A stretch of DNA of 64,000 nt from Caballeronia sp. LZ062 (GTDB taxonomy: Bacteria; Pseudomonadota; Gammaproteobacteria; Burkholderiales; Burkholderiaceae): NCBI RefSeq assembly GCF_031450785.1, contig NZ_JARTWB010000003.1, positions 310,001-374,000 of the forward strand, given 5' to 3'. Made by a program: the position numbers and the translations under genes. This document shows, one piece after another, positions 1-9,838 of this stretch. How positions within the stretch are numbered: position 1 is the first letter of the stretch; every line of letters begins with the position of its first letter. Under the pieces are notes generated by a model. That model saw only the letters and a program-made list of their open reading frames with translations. It did no database searches and was not told the DNA's origin.

Positions 1-826
1 AAGCTGCCTTCGCGCGATCGAGCTTGCGCTCCAGCGCGCCGAGCGAACGGTCCGCGATGAAACCGATCGCGCCCACGATCAGCACCGAAGCCAGCACGAG
101 ATCGAGCTGGAAGAGCTGGCGGCCGTACACGATCAGATAACCAAGCCCTTCCGACGACGCCACGAGTTCCACCACGACGAGCGTGAGCCAGGCCTTGGTG
201 AACGCGAGGCGCAGGCCGGTGCAGATCATCGGAATGGCGGCGGGCAGCGTGACGTGAAGAATGGTCTGCCAGCGCGAGTAGCGATACACGGACGCCACTT
301 CGCGCAACGCGGGCGGCGTATTGCGAAAGCCCTGCAACGTGCTGAGCGTGACCGGCACGAGCGCCGCATGGCCGATCAGCAGATACTTCAACGGCTCGCC
401 GATGCCGACCACGATCATCAGAAACGGCAGCCATCCGAGCACGGGCACCTGCACGATCGCATTGAAGCTCGGCAGCACATACGCTTCGAGCGAACGCGAC
501 AGCCCGAGCGCCGCGCCCAGCAACACGCCCAGCGCCACGCCGCCGAAGAACCCGACGGCCACGCGCGAGAGGCTCGCGGCCAGATGCGTCCACAATTCGC
601 CGCTTGTCGCCAGCGCGCCGAGCGTTTCGAAGACCAGCGCGGGCGGCGGCAAGACTTGCGCGGAAATCCATCCGTAGCGCGAACCGACCACCCATAGCAA
701 CGCGCAGAGAACGGGCAAAAGCCAGGGAAGCGCGGTCCAACCGACCGCGTGCAACGCCTGCATGCCGGACGCACGCGTGCGGGCGCGGTCAGTCGTTGGC
801 AGCGCGCGAGACAGTGTGTTCGCCAT
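1..826 (-). CDS. Sulfonate/taurine-type ABC transporter permease (partial)
   Basis: Inner-membrane permease of the SsuC/TauC type, imported-substrate channel of an aliphatic sulfonate or taurine ABC transporter. Reading the minus strand from the ATG at 826 gives about 275 residues without a stop before the left edge, so the C-terminus is missing or nearly complete (SsuC is about 263 residues). It is hydrophobic with several membrane segments, and the typical permease cytoplasmic loop appears as EVASVYRYSRWQTILHVTLP. The binding-protein gene and a TauD-family gene lie immediately upstream on the same strand, so this is one operon; the ATPase gene probably lies beyond the left edge. Substrate inferred from context only. 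Confidence 0.88.
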   Translation of the reverse strand, partial: MANTLSRALPTTDRARTRASGMQALHAVGWTALPWLLPVLCALLWVVGSRYGWISAQVLPPPALVFETLGALATSGELWTHLAASLSRVAVGFFGGVALGVLLGAALGLSRSLEAYVLPSFNAIVQVPVLGWLPFLMIVVGIGEPLKYLLIGHAALVPVTLSTLQGFRNTPPALREVASVYRYSRWQTILHVTLPAAIPMICTGLRLAFTKAWLTLVVVELVASSEGLGYLIVYGRQLFQLDLVLASVLIVGAIGFIADRSLGALERKLDRAKAA

Positions 827-856
827 TCGCCGATTCTCCGTGATGAGTTGAGCGCG

Positions 857-1933
857 TCACGCCTGCGGCTTGCCGGACGCGTCGAAGCGCGGCCAGTAGC
901 CATCGAGTTTCAGCGACTTGATGGCCTGATCCAGATATTTCGGCTCGAACCATCCGTTGACGCTGACGGGCTGACGAATCAGATTCAGGCGAAGCGCATC
1001 GTCGGCAACAGCCTGATAGCGCGCGACGAGAAACGGATCGATGAGCGGCGACATGCGGTCCTTCAACGGCTGGCTCGCATACTCCGCTTGCCACGATTCG
1101 GCCGGCACGCCGCTTTTCGCCCACAGCGCGAACAGCGCGCTTCGGTTCGCTTCATCCGACGACCATTGCGCCGCCTGCACCACCGACGTCACCACTTTCT
1201 GCACCGTATCGGGATGCGCGCGCTCGAAGTCGTCGAGCACCAGCAAATGCGCCTGCCGCGTGAGCTGCAAACCGCCGTCGCGCGATGCATAGACGATCTT
1301 CGCCAGCCCCTGACGTTGCAGCTTGAACAGCGAATAGTCGAGGAACACCGCATCCACACCCTTCGATGCGAGCGCCGCTTGCGCCGCCGCCGTATCGAGG
1401 TTGATGACGCGAAGATCGCGCTCGGTCAGTCCGTTTTCCTTGAGCACGTTGTCGGCCACGAGCTGTAGATTCGTACCCCGAAATATTCCAACGCGCTTTC
1501 CTTTGAGGTCTTTCACGCCCTTGATGTCCGAATCCGGCGGCACCGCCAGATAGACGCCGGCGCGCACGTTTGATGCCAACAACAAGTGCGTCTTGAGCCC
1601 GTTGGCGCGTCCGAGCACGGAAGGCAGATCGCCCTGATACGCGAAGTCGATCTGCTTGTTCGCGAGCGCTTCGTTCACGGCGGGGCCCGCGCCCTTGAAG
1701 AAGATCCACTGCACATTGACATGCTCGGGCTTCAGCGCACCTTCCACGCGATGCTGCAATTGCGCGGTCGCGGCAGGCGATCCGCCGAATGTCGGCGGAT
1801 CGCCTGCGCCTTGTTGCGCGACGCCGATGCGCACCACGTCCGGCTCCGCCGCGTGCGCGGAGCACAGAAGCGCCGCGCCGAACAACGCGATCAGATTGCG
1901 TGTGATGAGGCAAAAGGTTCTGCTCGATTTCAT
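857..1933 (-). CDS. Sulfonate-type ABC transporter periplasmic substrate-binding protein
   Basis: SsuA/TauA-like solute-binding protein that would deliver an organosulfur compound to the downstream permease. The ATG at 1933 is followed by a signal peptide (hydrophobic stretch about residues 12-27, ending in SAHA). The mature part has the NMT1/SsuA family pattern, including KGKRVGIFRGTNLQLVADNV and a DAVFLDYSLF segment; about 358 residues, a little long for SsuA. A TTG at 1966 is in frame but would add a non-signal leader and lies 4 bp from the upstream stop, so the ATG is preferred, although neither has a strong ribosome-binding site. Lies between the TauD-like gene and the permease. Confidence 0.88.
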   Translation of the reverse strand: MKSSRTFCLITRNLIALFGAALLCSAHAAEPDVVRIGVAQQGAGDPPTFGGSPAATAQLQHRVEGALKPEHVNVQWIFFKGAGPAVNEALANKQIDFAYQGDLPSVLGRANGLKTHLLLASNVRAGVYLAVPPDSDIKGVKDLKGKRVGIFRGTNLQLVADNVLKENGLTERDLRVINLDTAAAQAALASKGVDAVFLDYSLFKLQRQGLAKIVYASRDGGLQLTRQAHLLVLDDFERAHPDTVQKVVTSVVQAAQWSSDEANRSALFALWAKSGVPAESWQAEYASQPLKDRMSPLIDPFLVARYQAVADDALRLNLIRQPVSVNGWFEPKYLDQAIKSLKLDGYWPRFDASGKPQA

Positions 1934-1969
1934 CGCTTGATTGCTGGAGTGAAGGGGCGTCGGCAAAGA

Positions 1970-2920
1970 TCAGTGCGTGCGGGTTTCCCGCTTGACGATG
2001 CGGCTCGTGCGTCCGTCGATGCCCACGGGGACATCGCCGTGCACGGTCGCGCGCCGTACCACGCGATGCGCGTCGCCGTAATCGTTCACCGCATAGTGCT
2101 GTGTCGCGCGGTTGTCCCAGATGGCGACGTCGCCCTGCGTCCAGCGCCAGCGCACGGTGTTCTCAAGACGCGTGATGTGATCGTGAAAGATGGCGAGCAG
2201 CCGGTCGGAATCCCGCTGCGACAAGCCGGTGAAACGCTGCACGAAGTGGCCGAGCACGAGCGTGCGCTCGCCCGTCTCGGGATGCACGCGCACCACCGGA
2301 TGCTCGGTCTCGTACAGCGTGGAGGTGAACTGCTGGCGGTACTCGCGGTCCGCTTCCGTGTCCGGCGTGTTGCGCGCAGCCGCGTAGTCGTAGGCGTTCG
2401 AATGCAGCGCCCACAAGCCGTCGGCGAGATCGCGCAAGGCTTGCGGCAAATGCTGGTAGGCGGCGGCCGTGTTGGCCCACACGGTGTCGCCGCCAGCGGG
2501 TGGAATCACCACGCCGCGAAGAATCGAAATCTTTGGGTAAGCATCGACGAACGTGACGTCGGTATGCCACGAGTTCGCTCGCGCGCCGTGCTTCGAGTCG
2601 AGTTCGAGCAGGCGGCTGCCGCTTGCGAGCGACGGCACCGTCGGATGCGCGACCGTCTCGCCGAAGCGCGCGGCGAAGGCTTCCTGCGCGGCGTCGTCGA
2701 GATGCGACTGGCCGCGGAAGAACAGTACCTTATGCTGAAGCAGCGCCGCGTTGATCTCGCCGATGGCCGCATCGTCGAGATCGGCGGATAGCGTCACGCC
2801 GCGCACTTCCGCGCCGATGCGCCCACCTATCGGGCGCACCTGGAACGGTTCGTGTGACGTGGCGGGCTGGCGGGCGGCGTCGCTGTGAGACTCGGCGGTG
2901 AGCGAGGCAGTATCGGACAT
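1970..2920 (-). CDS. TauD/TfdA-family Fe(II)/2-oxoglutarate dioxygenase
   Basis: Probable desulfonating or sulfate-ester-cleaving dioxygenase that hydroxylates the carbon next to sulfur so sulfite or sulfate is released. The Fe(II) facial triad can be read as H119 and D121 (SWHTDVTF) and H275 (ATQHYAVNDY), and R290 (HRVVRRATV) takes the place of the 2-oxoglutarate-binding arginine; the 15-residue spacing from H275 to R290 equals that of E. coli TauD H255-R270. It is 316 residues against 283 in TauD because of an N-terminal extension. ATG at 2920 has GGAG 6 nt upstream. First gene of the sulfonate operon; whether taurine, another sulfonate or a sulfate ester is used cannot be told. Confidence 0.9.
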   Translation of the reverse strand: MSDTASLTAESHSDAARQPATSHEPFQVRPIGGRIGAEVRGVTLSADLDDAAIGEINAALLQHKVLFFRGQSHLDDAAQEAFAARFGETVAHPTVPSLASGSRLLELDSKHGARANSWHTDVTFVDAYPKISILRGVVIPPAGGDTVWANTAAAYQHLPQALRDLADGLWALHSNAYDYAAARNTPDTEADREYRQQFTSTLYETEHPVVRVHPETGERTLVLGHFVQRFTGLSQRDSDRLLAIFHDHITRLENTVRWRWTQGDVAIWDNRATQHYAVNDYGDAHRVVRRATVHGDVPVGIDGRTSRIVKRETRTH

Positions 2921-3008
2921 CGTGGGCTCCGTTGATCTTGGTTTCGGCTGCGAGAAAACATTGAAGCATCTCGCAACCGCCCGACCAACGAAGCGTTTCG
3001 ACTTTGCT

Positions 3009-4133
3009 TTACAGCATCGACGTCATGCGCAAAGCTTGTGCGTACTGCTGCAGCCCGCCGATGCTCTCTTCCAGTTCAGCGACGAGTTGCGCCATGAGTT
3101 CCGCAGCCGGCAGCTCGCGTGCGAGCGTCGCCGCTTGTCCGGCCCACTGCGCGCCGTAGCCGAACTCGCCCTTCGCCTTGGCCGCCGCGTGCAGCGCCTT
3201 GCCTGCGTCATAGGTAATCGGATAATCCGGGATCGCCGGCGCGCCAGCGCTGCGGCCCAGTTCGGTGAACTTGTTGACGATGCCGCGCGCGGCCCGACCG
3301 GAAATGGCAGCGGTGAGCGTCGTGCGGTTCGCGGCATCGCTCAGGATTGCGCGGCGAAAACCCGCGTCGATCGACGTCTCCGTGCAAGGCACGAAGGCCG
3401 TGCCCATCTGCGCCGCCTGCGCGCCGAGCGCAAGCGCCGCCGCAATGCCCGCACCATCCATGATGCCGCCCGCCGCGATCACGGGCAGGTCGAGCGTGCG
3501 CGCGATCAGGCGCGTGAGCGCGAAGGTGCCGATACGTTCGTCGTCGGCTTCCGTATCGAAGACGCCGCGATGCCCGCCTGCTTCGATGCCCTGCGCGATG
3601 ATCGCATCCATGCCCGCGTCGGCCACTTGTTCCGCTTCGTGCAGGTTGGTTGCGGCGGCCATCAGCGTGATGCCGGCCCGGCGCAACGCATCGATGTACG
3701 CTTTCGATGGCAGTCCGAAATGAAAGCTGACGACGGCCGGCCTCTCTTCGACGAACACGTTTAGCATGGCTTCATCGACGACGAAGCTCGTATAGATCTC
3801 GCTCAGCTTTGCGGGCGGCTTCGCGTCGTACTGCGCGAAGAGCGGCGCGAGCCAGTCGATCCATGCCTTCTCGACGGCATCGTTCGCTCGCGCGGGGCGA
3901 TGACAGAACACGTTGATATTGAACGGCTTGTCCGTCAGCGCACGCGTTTCGCGGATCACCTTGCGCGCGCCTTCTCCGTTCATCGCGCCGACGCCGAGCG
4001 AGCCGAGCCCGCCCGCATTCGATACGGCCGCCGCGAGCGCGGGCGTGCTGACGCCTGCCATCGGCGCCTGGATGATGGGCTGCGTGATGCCGAGCAAGGG
4101 CAACAACGTGTTGTGTCTGGTCTGCTGAGTCAT
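3009..4133 (-). CDS. Nitronate monooxygenase (2-nitropropane dioxygenase family)
   Basis: FMN-dependent TIM-barrel oxidase that detoxifies alkyl nitronates such as propionate 3-nitronate. The N-terminus has the family signature [20 protein letters not shown], later [20 protein letters not shown] and [11 protein letters not shown] form the FMN phosphate-binding part; 374 residues is normal for class I enzymes. ATG at 4133 has AGAGGA 7 nt upstream. It lies downstream of mmsA on the same strand but a hairpin at 4177-4208 separates them, and about 90 bp upstream of the sulfonate operon. A second, more distant family member is at 34604-35812. Confidence 0.9.
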   Translation of the reverse strand: MTQQTRHNTLLPLLGITQPIIQAPMAGVSTPALAAAVSNAGGLGSLGVGAMNGEGARKVIRETRALTDKPFNINVFCHRPARANDAVEKAWIDWLAPLFAQYDAKPPAKLSEIYTSFVVDEAMLNVFVEERPAVVSFHFGLPSKAYIDALRRAGITLMAAATNLHEAEQVADAGMDAIIAQGIEAGGHRGVFDTEADDERIGTFALTRLIARTLDLPVIAAGGIMDGAGIAAALALGAQAAQMGTAFVPCTETSIDAGFRRAILSDAANRTTLTAAISGRAARGIVNKFTELGRSAGAPAIPDYPITYDAGKALHAAAKAKGEFGYGAQWAGQAATLARELPAAELMAQLVAELEESIGGLQQYAQALRMTSML

Positions 4134-4176
4134 GTGAATGTCCTCTCACGCGGTCAACCCGCACGCCCAAAGCATA

Positions 4177-4208
4177 ACGCCCGCTGAATCCGAGGAGTCA
4201 GCGGGCGT
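4177..4208 (-). terminator. Hairpin downstream of mmsA
   Basis: Perfect 11-bp inverted repeat ACGCCCGCTGA / TCAGCGGGCGT with a 10-base loop, just after the mmsA stop codon. On the minus strand it is followed by TATGCTTTGGG, only a weak U-tract, so termination may be partial and allow read-through into the nitronate monooxygenase gene. Confidence 0.55.
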
Positions 4209-4228
4209 GAGGTTCATGCACTCATGGA

Positions 4229-5740
4229 TTACTTCGCGGTCGGCATCACGAATTCCGCGCCTTTTTCGGTGCTTTCGGGCCAACGCTGCATGATCGACTT
4301 CTGCTTGGTATAGAAGCGCACACCTTCCTCGCCGTAAGCGTGGGTGTCGCCGAAGAGCGAACGCTTCCAGCCGCCGAAGCCGTGCCATGCCATCGGCACC
4401 GGAATCGGCACGTTGATGCCCACCATGCCCACTTCGATGCGCCGGCCGAATTCGCGGGCGATGTGTCCATCGCGTGTATAGCACGCGACCCCGTTGCCGA
4501 ACTCGTGTGCGTTGACGAGATCCACGGCTTCGCTGAAGTCCTTGGCGCGCACGCACGCGAGCACCGGTCCGAAGATCTCTTCCTTGTAGATGCGCATTTC
4601 CGGCTTCACGTGATCGAACAGCGTGCCGCCCGTGAAGAAGCCGTCTTCGTGGCCCGGCACTTTCAGGCCGCGCCCATCGACGACGAGTTGCGCGCCTTCG
4701 TCCACGCCCATCGCGATGTAGCCCTCGATGCGCTCCAGCGCCGCACGCGTGACGATCGGGCCCATTTCGGCGTCCAGTTCCATGCCGTTCTTCACGACAA
4801 GCTGACGCGCGCGTTCGGCGAGGCGCGGCACGATTTTGTCGGCGACGTCGCCTACCAGCACGGCGACGGAAATCGCCATGCAGCGTTCGCCCGCGGAGCC
4901 GTACGCTGCGCCGATCAGCGCATCGACGGCCTGATCGATATCGGCGTCCGGCATCACGACCATATGGTTCTTCGCGCCGCCGAGCGCCTGCACGCGCTTG
5001 CCGTGCTTCGCGCCCGTTTCATAGATGTAGTTCGCGATAGGCGTCGAGCCGACGAAGCTGATCGCGCGCACATCGGGATGCTCGAGCAGCGCATCGACGA
5101 CGACCTTGTCGCCCTGCACGACGTTGAAGATGCCATCGGGCAAACCCGCTTTCTTCAGCAGATTCGCCATGAAGAGCGACGCCGACGGGTCGCGCTCGCT
5201 CGGCTTCAGGATGAACGCGTTGCCCGTTGCAATGGCGACCGGGAACATCCAGCACGGCACCATGCACGGAAAGTTGAACGGCGTGATGCCCGCGACGATG
5301 CCCAGCGGCTGGCGCATCGTCCAGTTGTCCATGCCCGTGGAGACCTGTTCGGTAAAGTCGCCCTTCAGCAATTGCGGAATGCCGCACGCGAATTCGATCA
5401 CTTCGATGCCGCGCGTCACTTCGCCCTGCGCATCCGTGAAGACTTTGCCGTGCTCGGCCGTGATGATCGCGGCGAGTTCGTCGCGGTGCTGATTCATCAG
5501 TTCCAGAAAACGCAGCATGATGCGCGCTCGGCGCAGAGGCGGCGTGTCGCGCCACGCCGGAAACGCGGCCTTCGCGCTTTGCACCGCCGCTTCCACGTCC
5601 GCCGCTTCGCCCAGCACGAGCTTGCGCGGGCGCTCGCCCGTGGCGGGGTTGAAGATGGGCTGCGAGCGAGCGCCTGAGCCGCTCACGCGCTCCCCGTGAA
5701 TGTAGTGGACGACATCGGCGGTATCGTTGAAGGCTTGCAT
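4229..5740 (-). CDS. mmsA: CoA-acylating methylmalonate-semialdehyde dehydrogenase
   Basis: Oxidises methylmalonate semialdehyde (valine, pyrimidine or inositol breakdown) or malonate semialdehyde to propionyl- or acetyl-CoA with NAD. Aldehyde-dehydrogenase fold of 503 residues, the normal size. The catalytic cysteine is C287 in [15 protein letters not shown], the MmsA-type context; [20 protein letters not shown] near residue 151 and the C-terminal [11 protein letters not shown] also fit this subfamily. The ATG at 5740 has AGGAGA 4 nt upstream; an in-frame extension to 5902 would run through the divergent promoter and is rejected. The LysR gene at 5853 is divergent and is probably its regulator. 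No other valine-pathway gene is visible. Confidence 0.93.
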   Translation of the reverse strand: MQAFNDTADVVHYIHGERVSGSGARSQPIFNPATGERPRKLVLGEAADVEAAVQSAKAAFPAWRDTPPLRRARIMLRFLELMNQHRDELAAIITAEHGKVFTDAQGEVTRGIEVIEFACGIPQLLKGDFTEQVSTGMDNWTMRQPLGIVAGITPFNFPCMVPCWMFPVAIATGNAFILKPSERDPSASLFMANLLKKAGLPDGIFNVVQGDKVVVDALLEHPDVRAISFVGSTPIANYIYETGAKHGKRVQALGGAKNHMVVMPDADIDQAVDALIGAAYGSAGERCMAISVAVLVGDVADKIVPRLAERARQLVVKNGMELDAEMGPIVTRAALERIEGYIAMGVDEGAQLVVDGRGLKVPGHEDGFFTGGTLFDHVKPEMRIYKEEIFGPVLACVRAKDFSEAVDLVNAHEFGNGVACYTRDGHIAREFGRRIEVGMVGINVPIPVPMAWHGFGGWKRSLFGDTHAYGEEGVRFYTKQKSIMQRWPESTEKGAEFVMPTAK

Positions 5741-5824
5741 TTCGTCTCCTAGTCTCGAACGTTTCGGCAATTTCATCAGTTTAGGAAGCGATTCACGCCG
5801 TGCAAAGACGTTATGATTGAAATC

Positions 5825-5836
5825 GTTGTTCACAAC
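5825..5836. promoter_or_regulatory. Inverted repeat in the mmsA/LysR divergent promoter
   Basis: GTTGTTCACAAC is a 5-bp perfect inverted repeat around two bases, in the 112-bp gap between mmsA and the divergent LysR gene. This is where a LysR-type regulator would bind; the assignment rests on position and symmetry only. Confidence 0.35.
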
Positions 5837-5852
5837 CGCAAACAATCCGCGC

Positions 5853-6794
5853 ATGGACGAGCAAAAGATCGAGGCGCTCTGGACGCATCTGCACTGGCTC
5901 ACAGTGCTCGCGGAGCAAGGCAGTTACACGGCGGCCGCGGCGCGGCTCGGCGTCAGCAAGGCGGCGATGAGCCAGCGCATCGCGGAACTGGAGCGCGCAG
6001 CGGGCGTGCCGCTCGTCACGCGCACGACGCGCAGCGTGCGCTTCACGGAAGCGGGCAGGCGGCTCGTCGACGACACGCGCGCGCAATACGCGCAAATCGC
6101 GACGAGCTTTTCAAGCGTGCGGGAGATGGCGGGCGTGGCGCGCGGCCTTATTCGTATGACGGCGCCGGTGGCTTTCGCGCGGCAGCAGATCGTGCCGAAG
6201 CTCGCGGGTTTTCTGCACGCGCATCCGGAAGTGCGCGTCCAATTGGAGGCGTCGGACCGGCTGACGTCGATTGCGACCGAAGGCTTCGATCTTGCCATCC
6301 GCCACAGCGCGCAGGCGCCGGAGACGCACGTCGCATGGAAGCTGTGCGATACGCATTCGGTCATCGTCGCGACGCGGGCGTACTTGCGGCGGCGCGGCAC
6401 GCCCGCCACGCCCGCCGATCTCGCCGTTCACGACTGCCTGTACTATCCGCGCACGCAGGCCGCGAGCATCTGGTCGTTCGTGCGCAAGGGCGCGCGCAAG
6501 ACGACGGCGGGGCCGTTCACGCTCGCGGTCAACGGCGCGTTCTCGGCGAACAACAGCGAATTGCTGCGCGATGCGGCGCTCGACGATCTCGGCATCGCGC
6601 TATTGCCCGACTTCACGGCGCAAGCGGCGGTGCAGGCGGGCAAGCTCGTCGTGCTGTTGCCCGAGTGGCGTCCCGTGGGCGCGTTCGCGGATCAGCTCTA
6701 CGTGGTTCGGCCCTATGCAACACATGTGCCGCGCGCCGTCGCGCTATTCATCGGCTATCTGCGCGAGGCGTTCGCGGGCGGCTTTCCGCTGTGA
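5853..6794 (+). CDS. LysR-family transcriptional regulator (probable mmsA regulator)
   Basis: DNA-binding regulator with winged helix-turn-helix near residues 14-60 ([20 protein letters not shown], then [20 protein letters not shown]) and a LysR substrate-binding domain of the CrgA-like group. The ATG at 5853 gives 313 residues, usual for the family; an in-frame start at 5817 would add 12 residues and cover the inverted repeat. Divergent from mmsA across 112 bp, the classical LysR arrangement, so control of mmsA and of itself is inferred. Its stop is only 28 bp from the convergent small membrane protein gene. Confidence 0.9.
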   Translation: MDEQKIEALWTHLHWLTVLAEQGSYTAAAARLGVSKAAMSQRIAELERAAGVPLVTRTTRSVRFTEAGRRLVDDTRAQYAQIATSFSSVREMAGVARGLIRMTAPVAFARQQIVPKLAGFLHAHPEVRVQLEASDRLTSIATEGFDLAIRHSAQAPETHVAWKLCDTHSVIVATRAYLRRRGTPATPADLAVHDCLYYPRTQAASIWSFVRKGARKTTAGPFTLAVNGAFSANNSELLRDAALDDLGIALLPDFTAQAAVQAGKLVVLLPEWRPVGAFADQLYVVRPYATHVPRAVALFIGYLREAFAGGFPL

Positions 6795-6822
6795 CGCTTC
6801 CTTCGCGGCCACGCCTAAGTGT

Positions 6823-7047
6823 TCACGTCACGTAAAGCAGACCCGCCACCGACACGAGACAGGCGCATGCGCTTGCATAGAAGAACCATGTTGAGCGCAA
6901 AACGCGCAAGCGAGCGGGTTCCTCGTCGCGCCGTTCCTGCTCATGAAGCTGCCACAGGTCTAGATAGGCCGTGATCGTGCAGGAAAGCAGCGCGACGGCT
7001 GATAATGAGGACACCAAAAAGAACAGAGTCCAGGCAAGGTCGTTCAT
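6823..7047 (-). CDS. Small two-helix membrane protein of unknown function
   Basis: 74-residue protein starting at the ATG at 7047. Two hydrophobic segments (about residues 5-29, starting LAWTLFFLVSSLSAVALLSC, and 53-73, FFYASACACLVSVAGLLYV) flank a charged loop rich in E and R (HEQERRDEEPARLR). In-frame codons continue further upstream but are not protein-like. No family recognised. Lies alone between a LysR gene (convergent) and the fda terminator. Confidence 0.5.
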   Translation of the reverse strand: MNDLAWTLFFLVSSLSAVALLSCTITAYLDLWQLHEQERRDEEPARLRVLRSTWFFYASACACLVSVAGLLYVT

Positions 7048-7232
7048 GATGAGGGCGTCGGTAATGGTTCGGCACGCGGTGCCGTGACAAGTGACGACCG
7101 CAAGCTGACGACAGCCAAAACGTCTCGCAGCTCGTGTCCCATATGTTGAGTATAGGGACCGACCAAAACCGGCACAACGACGGCAAACCCCAGTAAATAA
7201 TCCGACGGATTGCACACGGCGTCCGCCATGAA

Positions 7233-7258
7233 AAACGCGCCCGCGAAGGGGCGCGTTT
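7233..7258 (-). terminator. Rho-independent terminator of fda
   Basis: Perfect 10-bp stem AAACGCGCCC / GGGCGCGTTT with a 6-base loop, ending on the minus strand in a T run (GTTTTT). It lies 22 bp after the fda stop codon. Confidence 0.85.
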
Positions 7259-7280
7259 CGTTCAAGCAATCGGTCGATGC

Positions 7281-8183
7281 TCAGACCTTCTGTACCGACG
7301 CCTCGTAGATTTCGTCGATGGATTCCGCGAGCGTCGCGTTGAATTCGCTGTCGCTCATCGACTTCTTCAGCTCGTTGATCAGCGCGCGCGAGAAGCTTGC
7401 AATCATGCCGTGGTTCTCGGCGAGGCGCTTGCATGCGTCGGTGCGCGAGTAGCCGCCCGACAGTGCGACGACGCGCACGACGCGCGGATGCCCGATCAGC
7501 GGCCGGTAAAAATCGGCTTCGTCCGGAATGGTGAGCTTGATCATGACGTTGCTCGATTCCGGCAGCGCGTCCAGGCCCTTCAGCAACTCGTCGCGCAGAA
7601 TCTTTTCGGCGCCCTTCTTGTCCGGGCTCTTGATCGACACTTCCGGTTCGAGAATCGGCACGAGACCCTGCGCGATGATCTGCGCGCCCACTTCGAACTG
7701 CTGCTGCACGAGCGCCGCGATGCCCTTCTCGTTCGCCTGATGGACGACCGAGCGCATCTTCGTGCCGAACACGCCGAGCTTCGCCGCGCGCTGGAGCAGC
7801 TCGTCGAGGCCGGGAATGGGCTTCATCATCTGCACGCCGTCGGCTTCGGCTTCGAGACCCTTATCGACCTTCAGAAACGGCACGACGCCGCGGTCTTCCC
7901 ACAGGAACGTGGGCACCGGCTTGCCTTCGGCTTCGCCGTCCATCGTGCGTTCGAACAGAATCGCGCCGATCACCTTGTCGCCCGTGAAGGCGGGCGCGGT
8001 CATGATGCGAACGCGCATATCGTGCATCAGCTTGAACATTTCGGCGTCGCCGTTGTAGGCGTCGTCCGCAATTCCGTATTGGCGCAGCGCGCCGGGCGTC
8101 GAACCGCCGCTTTGATCAAGAGCGGCGATGAAACCCTGCTTCTCTGCCATCTGCGCCAGCATCTTTTCGTTAGCCACGAACAT
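7281..8183 (-). CDS. fda: Class I fructose-bisphosphate aldolase
   Basis: Schiff-base aldolase that cleaves fructose 1,6-bisphosphate, of the staphylococcal Fda type. Characteristic segments are GFIAALDQSGGSTPGALRQY near residue 17, PFLKVDKGLEAEADGVQMMK, LVPILEPEVSIKSPDKKGAE, LKGLDALPESSNVMIKLTIP and RVVALSGGYSRTDACKRLAE; 300 residues is the family length. AGGAGG lies only 1 nt before the ATG at 8183, while the GTG two codons on (8177) has the better spacing of 7 nt, so the true start may be GTG 8177. Followed by a clear terminator, so it is monocistronic. Confidence 0.93.
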   Translation of the reverse strand: MFVANEKMLAQMAEKQGFIAALDQSGGSTPGALRQYGIADDAYNGDAEMFKLMHDMRVRIMTAPAFTGDKVIGAILFERTMDGEAEGKPVPTFLWEDRGVVPFLKVDKGLEAEADGVQMMKPIPGLDELLQRAAKLGVFGTKMRSVVHQANEKGIAALVQQQFEVGAQIIAQGLVPILEPEVSIKSPDKKGAEKILRDELLKGLDALPESSNVMIKLTIPDEADFYRPLIGHPRVVRVVALSGGYSRTDACKRLAENHGMIASFSRALINELKKSMSDSEFNATLAESIDEIYEASVQKV

Positions 8184-8341
8184 CCCTCCTCAAAGTTCAA
8201 ACACCGGAGCGTGCGCGCACGGTCCGGGCTTCTGGTTCAACTTCTTCAAGTTTAATGGTTTTGAGGCGTGGCTTTCTCGTGCAAATCCGCCATTTCCCCG
8301 GCGTTGCGGCCACTGTGGCGGCTGATTCGTGCCACCAGGAG

Positions 8342-8725
8342 TCAGGAAGCGGCGGAATTGAGGTCGCCAGTCCCGACGGGCTTGGCCGTGCTCGCGCCCG
8401 CTCGCCTGAGCACGGCGGCGGCGCGGCCGAGGAACGACGGCGTGGCGGGCTGCGCCGGGAGCGATTCCGGGAGTTCGGGCGCCTGCGGTTCTTCCGGCAC
8501 TTGCGGAAGCAGCGCCTCGCGGGCGTCGGCGCATCGCTCGTTCAACTGGCGGCGCATCTCCGGATGGTCGATGAGCGCCTGCGCCGTCGCGATTCCATGC
8601 TCGAATTGGAGCGCGTAGGCGATGTCGGCGAAATTCTCGTAGCGGCCGCTATCGGCCAGCTCCAGCGCGAGTGCGACGGTGCGCTGCCGTTTCCATGCGT
8701 CGAGATCGTCGTGGGCCGTGCTCAC
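8342..8725 (-). CDS. Conserved hypothetical protein
   Basis: 127-residue soluble protein. A GTG start at 8725 is chosen because AGAGG lies 5 nt upstream and the longer frame to 8812 looks non-coding. The N-terminal half is helical and charged (AWKRQRTVALALELADSGRY, FADIAYALQFEHGIATAQAL), the middle is a proline/glutamate stretch (PQVPEEPQAPELPESLPAQP) and the end is basic. No family recognised and no co-transcribed neighbour is evident. Confidence 0.6.
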   Translation of the reverse strand: MSTAHDDLDAWKRQRTVALALELADSGRYENFADIAYALQFEHGIATAQALIDHPEMRRQLNERCADAREALLPQVPEEPQAPELPESLPAQPATPSFLGRAAAVLRRAGASTAKPVGTGDLNSAAS

Positions 8726-8869
8726 ACGTGCCTCTTGTCGGCAATGAGGTGCCGACGATGTTAGCCCGGGCGCCGTGCGTTTTCCGTTGTCCTGCCACAA
8801 CACGCGAAACAAAAAGTACGACGAGACGCGCGAGAGGCGCCCGTCAGCACGACCGTTCGTCTGAGCCTT

Positions 8870-9748
8870 TCACCACGCCGCCGCAAACGCGCGCACCGCG
8901 CGATTGAAGGCGCCGGGACTCGCGACATTCATCCCGTGCGACGCCCCCGCGATCGTCTCCCGTTGCGCGAACTCGATCCATTCTTCGAGCTTTTCGACGT
9001 TATTGCGGAACATGCGCGGACTTTTCTGCCCGTCGATGAGGAGCGTGCGGCACTTGATGTCGCGCGCCGCCTCGCGCGTGTATGCGGGCAGCGGATCGCG
9101 AAACTGCTTGGGCAGCGTGAGGGCGTTATCGAGCGCCATGCGCCGGAAGCTCTCCGTGCTCTTGCGCCAGAAGCCCGGCATGCTGACCGAATCGACGAAC
9201 ATTTCGAGGCCCGCGTCGAACTCGCCTGCCTCGATCAGCTCCGCGACGCGCGTGCGCAACGCGTTGGTCGCGGGCGGCAGCGTGGCGGGCGCTGCGGGCG
9301 CGGCGGGCGGCGACGTTTGCAGCGGGCCGCCCGGGTCCGCGAGCGTCAGCGTCTTGACGAGCCGCGGATACTCACGCGCCAGATGAAACGCGATGCAGCC
9401 GCCGCGCGAATGCCCGACGAGATGCACCGGCGCGAGATCCAAAGCGGCGATGAACTCCGCCATCTCCGCAACGTGCGCGTCCCAGCCGAACTCGCCCTGC
9501 ACGTAGGCGTCGACGGCGGGCCAGTAGTGGCTGAGGCTCGGCGCGATGCAGCGGAAATGCTCGCCGAGCGGCGCGAGTTGCGCGGTCCACCAGCGAAAGT
9601 CGCACAGCGAACCGTGAATGAACAGCAACGGCTCGCCTTCGCCGCACTCGACGTAAGGCACCGAAATCCCCGAGGCCACCGTCGCAAAAGACGGTTCGGG
9701 CAAGGTTCGCACTGCGGCCAGCACGGCGGGATCGGTACGCGCGTTCAT
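8870..9748 (-). CDS. Alpha/beta-fold hydrolase
   Basis: Serine hydrolase of unknown substrate. The oxyanion strand LLFIHGSLCDFRWW (about 41-54), nucleophile elbow VGHSRGG with S114, and a C-terminal IAGASHGMN carrying the probable catalytic histidine are visible; an acid is likely in TLLIDGQKSP. 292 residues. ATG at 9748 has AAGGAG 7 nt upstream, better than the in-frame codon at 9769. Divergent from the LysR gene at 9839 across 90 bp, so that regulator is its likely controller. Confidence 0.88.
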   Translation of the reverse strand: MNARTDPAVLAAVRTLPEPSFATVASGISVPYVECGEGEPLLFIHGSLCDFRWWTAQLAPLGEHFRCIAPSLSHYWPAVDAYVQGEFGWDAHVAEMAEFIAALDLAPVHLVGHSRGGCIAFHLAREYPRLVKTLTLADPGGPLQTSPPAAPAAPATLPPATNALRTRVAELIEAGEFDAGLEMFVDSVSMPGFWRKSTESFRRMALDNALTLPKQFRDPLPAYTREAARDIKCRTLLIDGQKSPRMFRNNVEKLEEWIEFAQRETIAGASHGMNVASPGAFNRAVRAFAAAW

Positions 9749-9838
9749 CGGTAAGCTCCTTTCCTGCACTATGCGCCGCGCCTATTCAAAAGAAAATCGC
9801 ATAATATTGATAGAATCATTCAGCTTTTCTTATAGCGA

